Positions 52,803 through 62,117 of a stretch of DNA of 64,000 nt are shown in pieces; position 1 is the first letter of the stretch, and each line of letters begins with the position of its first letter. A program made the translations under genes and the position numbers. Source of the stretch: JACDAL01 sp963849115. Lineage in GTDB: Bacteria; Actinomycetota; CADDZG01; WHSQ01. The notes under the pieces were generated by a model. That model was not told where the DNA came from. It saw only the letters and a program-made list of their open reading frames with translations, and made no database searches. Location of the stretch: contig CAWKGK010000001.1 in NCBI GenBank assembly GCA_963849115.1, forward strand, positions 124,001 through 188,000, written 5' to 3'.

Positions 52803-53578
52803 GCTTGAGGAGTCCAGCGCTCCCGCAACGTAACCAGGACGAGCAGCGACACCGCCACCAATACCAGGCTCATGACGATGGCCGCGTCCACGTCTCTCAA
52901 CAGCGCGGTGTAGACCGCGATCGGCATCGTCTGGGTCTCGCCGGGCAGGTTTCCCGCGAATGTAATCGTGGCGCCGAACTCGCCGAGCGCCCTCGCCCAT
53001 GCGAGCACCGCCCCCGCGGCCACCGAGGGCGCCGCCAGCGGCAGGGTGACTCTCCAAAAAACCACCCCGCGCGATGCACCCAGCGTCGCCGCCGCGTCCT
53101 CGTACCGGGGGTCGAGCCCCTTGAGGGCCCCCTCGACAGTGAGCACCAGAAAGGGCATGGCCACGAAGGTCTCGGCCACGATTACCCCCGCGAGTGTCCC
53201 GAACAGGGTCACGCCGAAAAGGGATTCCAGACCGCGGCCCACGAGCCCGAGCCGGCCCAGCGCCAGCAACAGCGCCACCCCACCAACCACCGGAGGCAGC
53301 ACCAGGGGCAGGGTGACCAACGCGCGCAAGACGGCGCGGCCCGGGAATGAAACCCGGGCGAGCACCCATGCCAGCGGAAGGCCGAGGACGGCGGAGAGGG
53401 CCGAGGCCGCCAGGGAGGAGATCAGCGAGATTCGTAGGGCAGAGCCGACGACGTCGGAGGCCAGGACCTCTGGGAGGGTCGCCCACGGGGCACGCCACGC
53501 CAACGAGGCCAGGGGCACGGCGAAGAAGGACGCCGCCAAGGCCGCCAGAATCACAAGGGCCCGGGGGGGCCGTCTCAC
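52799..53578 (-). CDS. modB: Molybdate ABC transporter permease
   Basis: A 259-residue permease with about five to six membrane helices. The ATPase-docking EAA loop reads YEDAAATLGASRGVVFWRVT-like sequence, typical of ModB/CysT-type proteins, and GEFGATITFAGNLPGETQTM is the ModB signature near residue 200. It lies 13 bases after modA and overlaps modC. Confidence 0.93.
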   Translation of the reverse strand: MRRPPRALVILAALAASFFAVPLASLAWRAPWATLPEVLASDVVGSALRISLISSLAASALSAVLGLPLAWVLARVSFPGRAVLRALVTLPLVLPPVVGGVALLLALGRLGLVGRGLESLFGVTLFGTLAGVIVAETFVAMPFLVLTVEGALKGLDPRYEDAAATLGASRGVVFWRVTLPLAAPSVAAGAVLAWARALGEFGATITFAGNLPGETQTMPIAVYTALLRDVDAAIVMSLVLVAVSLLVLVTLRERWTPQA

Positions 53579-53591
53579 GGGACTATGAAAC

Positions 53592-54362
53592 TCACGGAAT
53601 TAGGAAGCCGTGCTGTTTGAGAATGGCCCGGCCGCGCTCCGATAGCGCGAAATCCATGAACTCGCCGGCCGCACTGGAGGCGTCGGTGAGCTCGGCTATC
53701 GGGTAGGTGGCGATGACATTGTCCTCGTCGGGAATCTGCACACCCTCGACCTCCCCTTCGGCGGAGGCCACGTCGGAGGCATAGACAATGCCCGCGTCGG
53801 CCTCGCCCAACTGGAGCCGGGTGACGACGGCCTTGACCTCGGTTTCCAGCGAGTCCGGTTTGACCGACACCCCGGCCTTGGCGAGAGCCTCGGCCGCGTA
53901 CTTGCCGGCGGGGCACTCCTCGTTGCACAGCGACAGAACCAGTTCGGAGTCGGCAAGGTCCTCGAGAGAGCGGATGCCTTCGGGGTTGCCCGCCCGGACG
54001 ATGATCTCGAGCTTGTTCTTCACGAACACGCTCGGCTCGCCTGGGACGAGCCCCGCGTCCACGACCTTGGTCATGTTGGCCTCGTCGGCGGAGGCGTACA
54101 CATCGGCCCGGGCTCCCTGCTCGAGCTGGGTCGCGAGGTCGGAGGAGGAGCCGAAGTTGAACCTGATGACCGTATCGGGCGAGTTCTCTTCGATCTCGAT
54201 CGCCATGGCCTCGAACGCCTGGGTCAAGGACGAGGCTGCGAATACGGTCACGCTCGAGGCCTCGCTTTGACCGACCGCGCTTTCTCCCCCTCCTCCGCAA
54301 GCGCTCAGCGCCACGGCGAGCCCCACAATGGGCGCGATTGCGGCGAAGCGTCCGGCGATCAC
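53592..54362 (-). CDS. modA: Molybdate-binding lipoprotein
   Basis: A 256-residue binding protein. The signal IVGLAVALSAC gives lipidated Cys22. The mature part has the ModA oxyanion sites: VTVFAASSLTQAFEAMA near residue 40, FNFGSSSDLATQLEQGARAD near 70, and ADAGIVYASD near 185. It binds molybdate/tungstate outside the membrane. Overlaps the upstream regulator by four bases. Confidence 0.93.
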   Translation of the reverse strand: MIAGRFAAIAPIVGLAVALSACGGGGESAVGQSEASSVTVFAASSLTQAFEAMAIEIEENSPDTVIRFNFGSSSDLATQLEQGARADVYASADEANMTKVVDAGLVPGEPSVFVKNKLEIIVRAGNPEGIRSLEDLADSELVLSLCNEECPAGKYAAEALAKAGVSVKPDSLETEVKAVVTRLQLGEADAGIVYASDVASAEGEVEGVQIPDEDNVIATYPIAELTDASSAAGEFMDFALSERGRAILKQHGFLIP

Positions 54363-54757
54363 GGAGCCGGGAGCTCGATCACAACATTGGTTGCCTTCAC
54401 GGCCGCCAGGGCCCGCACGCCGGGCGCAAGTCCGAGCTCGTCGGCCGCCTCACATGACATCAGCGACACGACTCGGTGGGGGCCGGCCTGCATCTCGACC
54501 TGGGCCATGACCGTGTCCCGCAGCACTCTGGTGACGATCCCGGGGAAGCGGTTGCGCGCCGACTGTGCTCCGAACGTCTGCGGCTCGTCGTAGCGACCCA
54601 GCTCCTGTGCCAGGCGGGCAAGGTCCGAGCCTTCGATGATGCGTTGGCCGCCCTCGGTGCGGTCAATGGCGAGGCGGCCGGAGTCGGCCCACCGCCGCAG
54701 GGTGTCGGGGCTGACTCCGAGGATCTCGGCAGCCTCTCCGAGGCGGTAGTCGGGCAT
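54359..54757 (-). CDS. Molybdate-responsive regulator: MerR-type HTH fused to TOBE domain
   Basis: A 132-residue protein. The first 60 residues are a MerR/excisionase-type helix-turn-helix (YRLGEAAEILGVSPDTLRRW, then ADSGRLAIDRTEGGQRI); the last 65 form a mono-TOBE molybdate-binding domain (RNRFPGIVTRVLRDTVMAQV through LAPGVRALAAVKATNVVIEL). This is the actinobacterial alternative to ModE. ATG 54757 gives the family start; upstream codons in frame lack support. It heads regulator-modA-modB-modC and probably controls that operon. Confidence 0.88.
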   Translation of the reverse strand: MPDYRLGEAAEILGVSPDTLRRWADSGRLAIDRTEGGQRIIEGSDLARLAQELGRYDEPQTFGAQSARNRFPGIVTRVLRDTVMAQVEMQAGPHRVVSLMSCEAADELGLAPGVRALAAVKATNVVIELPAP

Positions 54758-54943
54758 GGCCGGCATGGTAGCAGAAGCCCGCACATCGTGTATGAGAGAC
54801 TCAGGAAACTATGATTTGCGAGTTTTCTCGCCCCAGTGGTGAGGGACACGCCAAAACCCATGCCAGGAAGCCCGGTTGCCCTCGAACCGTAGTAGGGGCC
54901 CGGCTGCGGGCAGCGGGCGGCCGACTCCCTTAGCATTACAGGC

Positions 54944-56537
54944 ATGCTGCAGGCGCAAGATATCGAGGTCGAGGTTGCCGGAAAGACGGTTCTGGAGGGT
55001 GCGTCGTTCACTCTGCAGCCCGGAGACAAGGTGGGTCTGGTAGGCCGCAACGGCGCCGGCAAGACCAGCCTGCTGAGGGCCCTCTCCGGAGAGCCGCCGC
55101 CGGTGCGAGGGCGGACGGTAGTAAAGGGGGCACTGGGCTACCTGCCCCAGGATCCTCGCCTGCGCGCCTCGGTTGCCCACGTCACCGGGGTCTCCCACAT
55201 CGTCTCGGGCCGAGGACTGGACGAGGCCGCTCTCCGCCTAGAGAAGTTGCGACTGGCGCTGGAGGAGCGGGCCAGCGACTCCAATGTCGCCCGCTTCGCG
55301 TCTGCCGAGGAGAACTACCGCTTCGCCGGGGGCTACTCGGCCGAGGCCCAGGCCCGCAGCATCGCCTCAGGGCTGGGCGTGCCGGCCGACCGCCTCGACC
55401 TGCCGCTCGATGCCCTCTCTGGAGGAGAGCGTCGCCGGGTAGAGCTCGCACGCATCCTGTTCGCGGGCAGCGACGTGCTGCTCCTGGACGAGCCCACCAA
55501 CCACCTCGACAACGACGCCCGGGCGTGGATGATGAAATTCCTCAAGAGCTACCGGGGCGCACTCATGGTCGTAAGCCACGACCTGGTCCTGCTCGACGAG
55601 GCCATCACTCGCATCCTTCACCTCGACCGCGCCGAGCTCGTCGAGTACCGCGGCACCTACTCGCACTACCGGGCCGCAAGAAAGGCCGACGAGGCTCGTC
55701 TCGCCAAGCTCTCCGGCCGACAGCAGGCGGAGATCAAGCGGCTGAAGGACCTCGCCGACTCGATGCGCCATCAGACCGAGAAGCGCGCCCGCATCGCCAA
55801 GACGCTCGACAGCCGTGTCCAGAAGCTCAGGGACCGGGCGGTCACAGCCCCCCAGGGGGCCGGCGCGGGCGATGCGAGCTCGTTTCCCGGAGCCACCGCG
55901 GGCCGGCAAGGTGGTGCTGAGGGTGCACGGCTTGGCCCAGAGCTACGGGGGCCCGCCGGTGTTCGAAGACATCGCCTTCGACGTGGGGCGCGCCGAGCGG
56001 CTGCTGATCATGGGCCTGAACGGCGCCGGCAAGACGAGCCTGCTGCGCATCCTGGCCGGCCGCACGGAGCCCACGTCCGGCGAGCTGTCCTGGGGAGCGG
56101 GTGTCAGCGTCGGTTACTACGCCCAGGAGCACGAGGGCATCGAGCCGGGCCGCAACGTGCTCGCCCACGTCCAGGCGCAGTCCGGAGCGGGCGACCAGCA
56201 GCTGCGAAGCCTGCTCGGGAGCTTCGGGCTGCCCGGCGAGTTCGCCTTCCAAGACGCCGGTACGCTCTCGGGGGGAGAGAAGACGAAGCTCGCTCTCGCC
56301 CAGCTCGTCGCCGGCCGCCACAACGTCCTCCTGCTCGACGAGCCCACCAACAACCTCGACCCCCCCTCGCTCGAAGCGATCGCCGCAGCTCTCGGCGAGT
56401 GGCCGGGGACCATGATCGTGGTCAGCCACGACACCGCCTTCGTATCGGCTCTCGAGCCCGACCGGGTGCTGATGATGCCCGAGGGGGACCTCGACTACTG
56501 GGACGAAGGGCTGCTGGGCCTGGTCGCGCTGGCCTGA
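54944..56537 (+). pseudogene. ABC-F type ATPase, interrupted by one frameshift in a C6 run
   Basis: Two frames together encode one soluble protein of about 530 residues with two ATPase cassettes. The first frame has Walker A LVGRNGAGKTSLLRALSG, signature LSGGERRRVELARIL and LLLDEPTNHLD; the second has MGLNGAGKTSLLRILAG, LSGGEKTKLALAQL and LLLDEPTNNLD. Removing one C from the run at 55848-55853 restores continuous reading through PRGPARAMRARFPEPP, the usual linker. ABC-F proteins act on ribosomes in translation or antibiotic protection. A homopolymer sequencing error is the simplest cause; the intact gene is probably functional. ATG 54944 is the start. Confidence 0.85.
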
Positions 56538-56612
56538 GACAGCCTGCTCTGGCCCGGCGGAAGGGGTGGCAAAGGATGGCTTTGCGGTGGCAAAACGCAC
56601 ACTGAGGGCCTC

Positions 56613-56651
56613 TGCACACGAAAAACCGTGGATAAGCGCACACCGTGTGCA
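56613..56651. repeat. Inverted repeat between convergent genes
   Basis: TGCACACG (56613-56620) and CGTGTGCA (56644-56651) are perfect 8-base arms around a 23-base spacer, between the ends of the ABC-F and helicase genes. It may be a bidirectional terminator-like hairpin, but no T run follows on either strand. Confidence 0.4.
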
Positions 56652-56694
56652 TTTGCCCCTGTTTTGGTCGGCAAGAGAGCGTGGGGGCCGGGCT

Positions 56695-58566
56695 CTACTC
56701 GAGCTCGCTGAGCACCGTGATCACCTCGGCCCCATAGCGCTCGAGCTTGGTCGGCCCGATACCCGAGATCGCAGCGAGCTGGCGGGGCGAACGGGGGTGG
56801 GAACGGGCGATTTCCTCGAGCGTGCTGTCGTGGAAGACAACGTACGCGGGCACGTTGTCGGCTCGGGCACGCTGCGCACGCCACGACCGCAGCGCCTTGA
56901 ACGCGTCGGTCCCCTTCTGCAAGGAGCCGGGGACAGGCGGCCCCTGGGGGCGCGGGGTGGCGTCGAGCTCGGCCACGAACCGGCTCGGGGCCCCGTGGGG
57001 TGGGTAGCTCAGTGTGAGATGGGTCTTCGCCCGGGTGATGCCCACGTAGAGGAGGCGGCGTTCCTCGGCGATCGCCTCGGCCGTCTTCGAACGCTTGAAG
57101 GGCAGCTCCCCCTCGAGCAGGCGGGGCAGGAACACGGCCTCGAACTCGAGGCCCTTGGCGCGGTGATAGGTGAGCAGGTTCACGCCCCTCCCCTCGCCCT
57201 CGGAGCCGAAGCGGGCCCTCAGATCGGCCACGAAGTCGGCCACGGTTCCGCCGTCCTCGAACTGCCGGGCGAGACGGACAAGACGGGCGAGATCCTTCTG
57301 GCGAGTCAGCTCTTGTCCGCCCACGTCGTCGGGGACGTCCTCGACGAAACCGTCGCGGCGGGCGAGCTGCGACACGAGCGCGGAGACATCGCTCGAGCCC
57401 CGCCGGCCCAGTGACCCCAGCATGCGGCGGGCGGCGGGCCGCGTCAGAAAGGAGCCGTCTTTGACCTGAAAGGGGATGTTGCACTCGGCTAACGCCTCCT
57501 CGAAGTCCTCCGAGCGGAAGTTGACTCGGTAGAGGACCGCCATGTCCTCGTAGGCGACGCCCTGCCTGTGAAGCTGCTCAGCCTGCCGGGCGATCCAAGA
57601 GGCCTCGTCCTCGGTTGCGCCGAGCAGCTCGATCGCCGGCGCCGGGCCCGAGTCCCGCACCGCCTCGAGCACCTTCTCCGCTCCGCCCAGTTGGGGCACG
57701 AGACGGTTGGCGGTCGCCAGCACCTCGGGTGTGGAGCGGTAGTTCTTCTCGAGCCTTACCACTTTGGTGCGCGCAAAGCGGGCCGGCATCTCCAGGAGGT
57801 AGCGAGCGCTCGCACCCGTGAAGCCGTAGATCGACTGGTAGTCGTCGCCCACCACGCAAAGGTCGTCGCGTTCCCCCAGCCAGAGCCCCAATAGGGTCTG
57901 CTGCAACAGGTTGACGTCCTGGTACTCGTCGACTGTGAAGGCGAGGTAGCGGCCCTGAAAGCGCTCGTTGGCATATACGTCGTTCTCGAACATCCCCACC
58001 GCCAGCTCCAAGAGGTCCTCGAAGTCGATCAGCCCACGCGCATTCTTTCCCTCCTCGTACTTGTGGAACAGGGAGCTCATGAGGTCGGCGGGAATCGGGG
58101 GCTCGTGATCGCCGAGGCGATCGAGATAGTCGTGGGCCAGGATGCGGCGGTTCTTGGCCCACTCGATCTCAGTGGCGAGGTCGATGGCAGGCCGGAAGCG
58201 ATAGGGCTTGGGCAGGCGGTTGGCGAGCTGGCGAAGGGCGAGGCCCTTGGAGGGCAGGATGTTGCCCGGCGGTTCGGCCGCGAGGTGGCGCAGCTGAGCC
58301 AGGGCGGCGGCGTGGAAGGTGCGAGCCCGCACTCCGGTGACACCGAGGACGGCGAGCCGGGCGCGCATCTCGCCGGCGGCCTTGTCGGTAAAGGTCACCG
58401 CCAGTATCGACGTCGGCTCCAGGGCGCCCGAGCTCACCTGGTGGGCGATCCGACGGGTGATCGTGGTGGTCTTGCCCGAGCCGGCGCCGGCAAGGATGCA
58501 CAAGGGGCCCCTGACGGCCTTCACCGCCTCGACCTGCTCGGGGTTCAACCCCTCGAATACGTCCAC
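56695..58566 (-). CDS. UvrD/PcrA-like DNA helicase with C-terminal HRDC domain
   Basis: A 623-residue SF1A helicase. Motif I ILAGAGSGKTTTITRRIA near residue 25, Ia AVTFTDKAAGEMRARL, II FTVDEYQDVN, III VVGDDYQSIYGFTGASAR, V LLTYHRAKGLEFEAVFLPRL and VI RRLLYVGITRAKTHLTL are all present. The last 75 residues form an HRDC domain (LRSWRAQRARADNVPAYVVF through SGIGPTKLERYG). It unwinds DNA in repair or replication restart, resembling actinobacterial UvrD2. GTG 58566 matches the family N terminus; the frame to 59016 runs through intergenic sequence and the opposite gene and is not coding. Confidence 0.92.
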   Translation of the reverse strand: MDVFEGLNPEQVEAVKAVRGPLCILAGAGSGKTTTITRRIAHQVSSGALEPTSILAVTFTDKAAGEMRARLAVLGVTGVRARTFHAAALAQLRHLAAEPPGNILPSKGLALRQLANRLPKPYRFRPAIDLATEIEWAKNRRILAHDYLDRLGDHEPPIPADLMSSLFHKYEEGKNARGLIDFEDLLELAVGMFENDVYANERFQGRYLAFTVDEYQDVNLLQQTLLGLWLGERDDLCVVGDDYQSIYGFTGASARYLLEMPARFARTKVVRLEKNYRSTPEVLATANRLVPQLGGAEKVLEAVRDSGPAPAIELLGATEDEASWIARQAEQLHRQGVAYEDMAVLYRVNFRSEDFEEALAECNIPFQVKDGSFLTRPAARRMLGSLGRRGSSDVSALVSQLARRDGFVEDVPDDVGGQELTRQKDLARLVRLARQFEDGGTVADFVADLRARFGSEGEGRGVNLLTYHRAKGLEFEAVFLPRLLEGELPFKRSKTAEAIAEERRLLYVGITRAKTHLTLSYPPHGAPSRFVAELDATPRPQGPPVPGSLQKGTDAFKALRSWRAQRARADNVPAYVVFHDSTLEEIARSHPRSPRQLAAISGIGPTKLERYGAEVITVLSELE

Positions 58567-58861
58567 CAGGCCAACATAAGGGCGGATCCACGAGAACCCG
58601 GGCGCGGCGAAGGCCTCAGACGACGGTGGGGGCCCTGCGGCGTCTGAGGCCTTCAGCCTCTCGGGGTGAGCTGGTTGTCTGCGGGCGGCGGTGCCGTGGG
58701 ACCCCCTCTTTCGGAGGGGATCCCTGTGGCCGACCCAACAGGGACTGTTGTACCGCGCTCCCTCGGCGCCCGCCATCCCCCAATCGGGGGAAAACAGACC
58801 CCCATTCGGGGTAGGCACAACCCGTCGGGGGGGCCCACCTAAACTCCGACCTGGGGTAGTC
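58567..58861. other. Divergent intergenic region with tandem G/C hairpins
   Basis: About 295 bases between the helicase and sugar dehydrogenase starts. It contains short hairpins CCCCTC/GAGGGG (58703-58719), CCCCC-AATC-GGGGG (58777-58790), CCCC-ATTC-GGGG (58800-58811) and CCC-GTC-GGG (58821-58829), plus five G runs of four or more. Both gene promoters must lie here; none was placed with confidence. Confidence 0.5.
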
Positions 58862-60064
58862 ATGGCTACCGTGAAATCCCTGGTTTCCGCCCTCTTCGTG
58901 GCATTGGTCCTGAGCGCCTGCTCCTCGGGCTCGCCCCGATCCGTGCCCGAGCCCGGCGGAGCTTCTCCTTCGAACGAAGACTCGGCCTCGGGCCCCGCCC
59001 TCAATACAATCGGCATCGAGCTGGAGGAGGTGGCTGCCGGCTTCGAACAGCCCCTCTACGCCACTCACTCAGGAGACGGCACCGGGCGTCTTTTCGTCGT
59101 CGAGCAGACCGGTGCCGTGCGGATCGTCGCCGGCGATCGGGTGGAGGCCGAGCCGTTCCTGGACCTCTCCGACCTGGTGGTGGTCGGATCGGAACAAGGC
59201 CTCTTGGGGCTCGCCTTCCATCCTTCCTACGAGGACAACGGACGCCTGTTCGTGAACTACACCGACCTCGATGGCGATACCGTGGTGGCCGAGTACGCGG
59301 CCCGAGGAGGCCGCGCCGAGCCCTCCTCCGGGCGAGTTCTGCTCACGATCGAGCAGCCCTTCTCGAACCACAACGGCGGGGCGCTCGCTTTCGGCCCCGA
59401 CGGGTATCTCTATATCGCCACCGGGGACGGGGGCAGCGCAGGCGACCCGCTGGACAACGGACAGAGCCTGGGCACGCTGCTCGGCAAGCTGCTGCGCATA
59501 GACGTCGACGCCGCCACCGGCGACCTCCCCTACGGGATCCCCGACGACAACCCCTTCGTGGGCAGAGACGGAGCGCGCCCGGAGATCTGGGCCTACGGTC
59601 TAAGGAACCCGTGGCGTTTCAGCTTCGATGCGATCACAGACGAGTTGTGGGTCGGGGATGTCGGGCAGTCGGAGCTCGAAGAGATCGACCGCGCGCGCGG
59701 GGGCCGCGGGTTCAACTTCGGGTGGAACGTCATGGAGGGCAATGCCTGCTTCGAGCCGCCCTCGGGCTGTGACCGCTCCGAGCTCGAGCTTCCCGTCGCC
59801 CAGTACTCACACGATCTCGGGTGCTCCGTCACCGGAGGCTACGTCTACCGGGGCCGCGCCCAGCGCGCGCTGAGGGGCGTCTACCTCTTCTCCGACTACT
59901 GCTCGGGGACGATATGGGGGCTCGACGCGGCGCAACCGAGGGCCGGCGTCGTGCGCCTGCTCGAGAGCGGCCGCTCGGTGAGCTCGTTCGGAGTCGACGA
60001 GGCGGGCGAGCTCTATCTCACCGACCTCGGCTCGGGAACCCTGTTTCGCATCGTCTCCAAGTAA
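58862..60064 (+). CDS. PQQ-type sugar dehydrogenase (GSDH family) lipoprotein
   Basis: A 400-residue exported six-blade propeller. ATG 58862 opens a lipoprotein signal (VSALFVALVLSAC, Cys20); the longer upstream frame is intergenic. Family blocks: EQGLLGLAFHPSYEDNGRLF, NHNGGALAFGPDGYLYIATG with the catalytic-His region, EIWAYGLRNPWRFSFDA and GFNFGWNVMEG. Relatives are soluble glucose/aldose dehydrogenase and HHIP-like proteins using PQQ and Ca. PQQ synthesis genes are not in the window. Substrate unknown; acts outside the membrane. Confidence 0.9.
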   Translation: MATVKSLVSALFVALVLSACSSGSPRSVPEPGGASPSNEDSASGPALNTIGIELEEVAAGFEQPLYATHSGDGTGRLFVVEQTGAVRIVAGDRVEAEPFLDLSDLVVVGSEQGLLGLAFHPSYEDNGRLFVNYTDLDGDTVVAEYAARGGRAEPSSGRVLLTIEQPFSNHNGGALAFGPDGYLYIATGDGGSAGDPLDNGQSLGTLLGKLLRIDVDAATGDLPYGIPDDNPFVGRDGARPEIWAYGLRNPWRFSFDAITDELWVGDVGQSELEEIDRARGGRGFNFGWNVMEGNACFEPPSGCDRSELELPVAQYSHDLGCSVTGGYVYRGRAQRALRGVYLFSDYCSGTIWGLDAAQPRAGVVRLLESGRSVSSFGVDEAGELYLTDLGSGTLFRIVSK

Positions 60065-60204
60065 CCACTGGTCATGCTCGCCCCTACGCAGTCTGAGTAA
60101 GAGGCTCAAGAGCCGGACACGGGGCGACGAAGGCAGAGGCAGGGAAGAACCAGAAACACCAGAGAACAGATCCAAGTTCAGCGACTCAATTCGAAACGGG
60201 AGAA

Positions 60205-60813
60205 GTGGTCGAGATGCTCTTTGCCGTGTGCTTTCTTGCGCTGGTCGCAACCGTCCCCTTGGGTGGAGGGGCCATCCGCAATCTCATCGACCATCGCTTC
60301 AAGGCCCTCTGGCTGCTCGTCGCCGGGCTCGCCATCCAGAGCGCGCTGCTGATCGGCATCGTCAACCTGCAGGGCGACGGCGCTGCCGCCGCCCACATCG
60401 CCTCCTACGCACTCTGCTTCGGCTTCCTGATATCGAACCGCGCACTATCGGGACTGTGGGTGGTCGCTTTAGGTGGCGCAGTCAACCTGGTGGCTATTGC
60501 CGCCAACCACGGCGTGATGCCTGCGACCCATTCCGCCATGGCCGCAGCCGGCAAGCTGGCCCAGACCTCGGAGTTCGCCAACTCGGCAATCGTGGCCCAC
60601 CCCAAACTGCTGTTCCTCGGCGATGTCTTCGCCGTTCCCCAGCCCCTCTTCTTTGCAAGTGCTTTCTCCGCCGGAGACGTGTTGATCGTCATCGGCGCGG
60701 GAGTACTGCTGCACCAGATCTGCGGCTTTCGACCTGCGGCTCAGCCGGTGAGCTCGGCGACCGCGGACTCGAACACCTCGGAGTGGACGTCGACGTCTGC
60801 AGCCGTGGTCTGA
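60205..60813 (+). CDS. DUF5317 membrane protein
   Basis: A 202-residue protein with about five membrane helices (FAVCFLALVATVPLGGGAI, LVAGLAIQSALLIGIVNLQ, VVALGGAVNLVAIAANHGVM) and the DUF5317 signature NHGVMPATHSAMAAAG, then LLFLGDVFAVP. The function is unknown. It starts GTG 60205 after GGGAGAAG. Its last 73 bases are antisense to the 3' end of the convergent aminotransferase gene, and the last about 25 residues look non-conserved, which could mean an extended frame. Confidence 0.8.
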   Translation: MVEMLFAVCFLALVATVPLGGGAIRNLIDHRFKALWLLVAGLAIQSALLIGIVNLQGDGAAAAHIASYALCFGFLISNRALSGLWVVALGGAVNLVAIAANHGVMPATHSAMAAAGKLAQTSEFANSAIVAHPKLLFLGDVFAVPQPLFFASAFSAGDVLIVIGAGVLLHQICGFRPAAQPVSSATADSNTSEWTSTSAAVV

Positions 60814-62093
60814 GGCGACATCAGCGCCATCATGTGGAACGGCGTCAGCAGAATCCCTCGATTTAGCGAGTAGAGGTGCATGAGCTCGTCGAGTGGCTCG
60901 TCACGGGAGGCCGCCGCCTCGGAGCCCGTCCGGGGACGTTCCTTGGTGAACAGGTACTCGGTCCTGCACCCGAGCCGGGTGATGTGCCAATCGAGCCCGT
61001 GTGAATCGATGACGCCCGTGACACCCTCGGCGAAGCGCTCGGCGAGTGAGATCATGTGCTCGAACGCTGGCTCGGTCAGAACACTCTCGAGAGTTGCTCT
61101 CATGGCCGCCAGAGACAGTGCGTTGCCCGCGAGCGTGCCCCCGATCCCCCCGGCATCTGCATCGATCAGATCGGCGCGCTCCAGGATGCGCTGCGCGACC
61201 TCTTCCGAGAAACCGTAAGCCGCGGCGGGAAGCCCCGCGGCCAGCGGCTTTCCAATCGTCACGACGTCCGGCTCGAGATCGTTCGCCTGAGTGAAGCCGC
61301 CCGGCCCCGCACAGATCGTGTGGGTCTCATCGATCACCAGCAGCGTTCCGTGGCGGCGGGTTAGCTCCCGCAAGGTCTCGTGAAAACCGGGGTCTGGGTG
61401 GATGATCCCGATGTTCGTCAAGGCGGGCTCGGCCAGGACACAGGCGACGTCCTCGTGGGCGAGCTCCGCCTCCAGGGCCTCCACGTCGTTGAACTCGCAC
61501 ACCCTGGTCGTCCGGGAGACATCGACGGGCGGCCCGACGTTGCCTTCGCGCGCGACCACCTTCCCCCCGGAAAGCGTGGCGAAAGACTCGTCCACGGTCC
61601 CGTGATAGCACCAGTTGAAGACCAGCACCTTCGGCTTCTGGGTGATGTCGCGCGCCAGCCTCAGGACGAAGCGGTTGGCGTCGGTGGCGGTGAGCGCGAA
61701 CTGCCAGTAGGGAAGGCCGAAGCGGCGCGCCATCTCCTCCCCCACCCAGATAGCGTCTTCGGAGGGAAGCATGAGCGTGATCCCGCGCCCCATGCGCTCG
61801 GAGATGCCTGCGACTGAGGGGGCCGGGGAATGACCGGCCATGGCCCCGGTATCGCCCAAGCAGAAATCGATGTAGGTGTGTCCGTCGACGTCTTTGAAGC
61901 GGCTGCCTTGAGCTTCATCGACGAAGACCGGGAAGCCGCCGACCCAGCGCGTCATCCAGTTCATTGGAACGCCGGCCAACAACGAAGACCGGGCCCGCTC
62001 GAAGAGCTCCTTTGACCTCGGATGGTCGCGTTCGAACTGGGCGCGCTCTCTTGACAGCAGGCCGTCTACTCGGTCTCGATCGATCTCACTCAT
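60741..62093 (-). CDS. Class III aminotransferase (glutamate-1-semialdehyde aminomutase-like)
   Basis: A 450-residue PLP enzyme of fold type I, class III. HTYIDFCLGDTGAMAGHSPA near residue 70, FNWCYHGTVDESF, LLVIDETHTICAGPGGFTQA and the PLP lysine in VVTIGKPLAAGLPAAAYGF near 285 are seen. The fold is that of hemL-type mutases, but the pathway context (no heme genes) and sequence suggest an aminotransferase of unknown substrate. The start has GGGAGAGCC just before ATG 62093. A strong hairpin lies in its presumed 5' leader. Confidence 0.85.
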   Translation of the reverse strand: MSEIDRDRVDGLLSRERAQFERDHPRSKELFERARSSLLAGVPMNWMTRWVGGFPVFVDEAQGSRFKDVDGHTYIDFCLGDTGAMAGHSPAPSVAGISERMGRGITLMLPSEDAIWVGEEMARRFGLPYWQFALTATDANRFVLRLARDITQKPKVLVFNWCYHGTVDESFATLSGGKVVAREGNVGPPVDVSRTTRVCEFNDVEALEAELAHEDVACVLAEPALTNIGIIHPDPGFHETLRELTRRHGTLLVIDETHTICAGPGGFTQANDLEPDVVTIGKPLAAGLPAAAYGFSEEVAQRILERADLIDADAGGIGGTLAGNALSLAAMRATLESVLTEPAFEHMISLAERFAEGVTGVIDSHGLDWHITRLGCRTEYLFTKERPRTGSEAAASRDEPLDELMHLYSLNRGILLTPFHMMALMSPQTTAADVDVHSEVFESAVAELTG

Positions 62094-62117
62094 GGCTCTC
62101 CCGTGTTCGTACCTTTC

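Noticed and set aside
56625..56640. Single DnaA-box-like GTGGATAA near 56630
   Set aside because: One isolated near-consensus box between convergent genes, with no cluster, A/T-rich unwinding region or dnaA/dnaN neighbours, is expected by chance; no origin is called.
58777..58811. Hairpins as rho-independent terminators
   Set aside because: No T run follows the stems on either strand, and both neighbouring genes are divergent, starting here and not ending.
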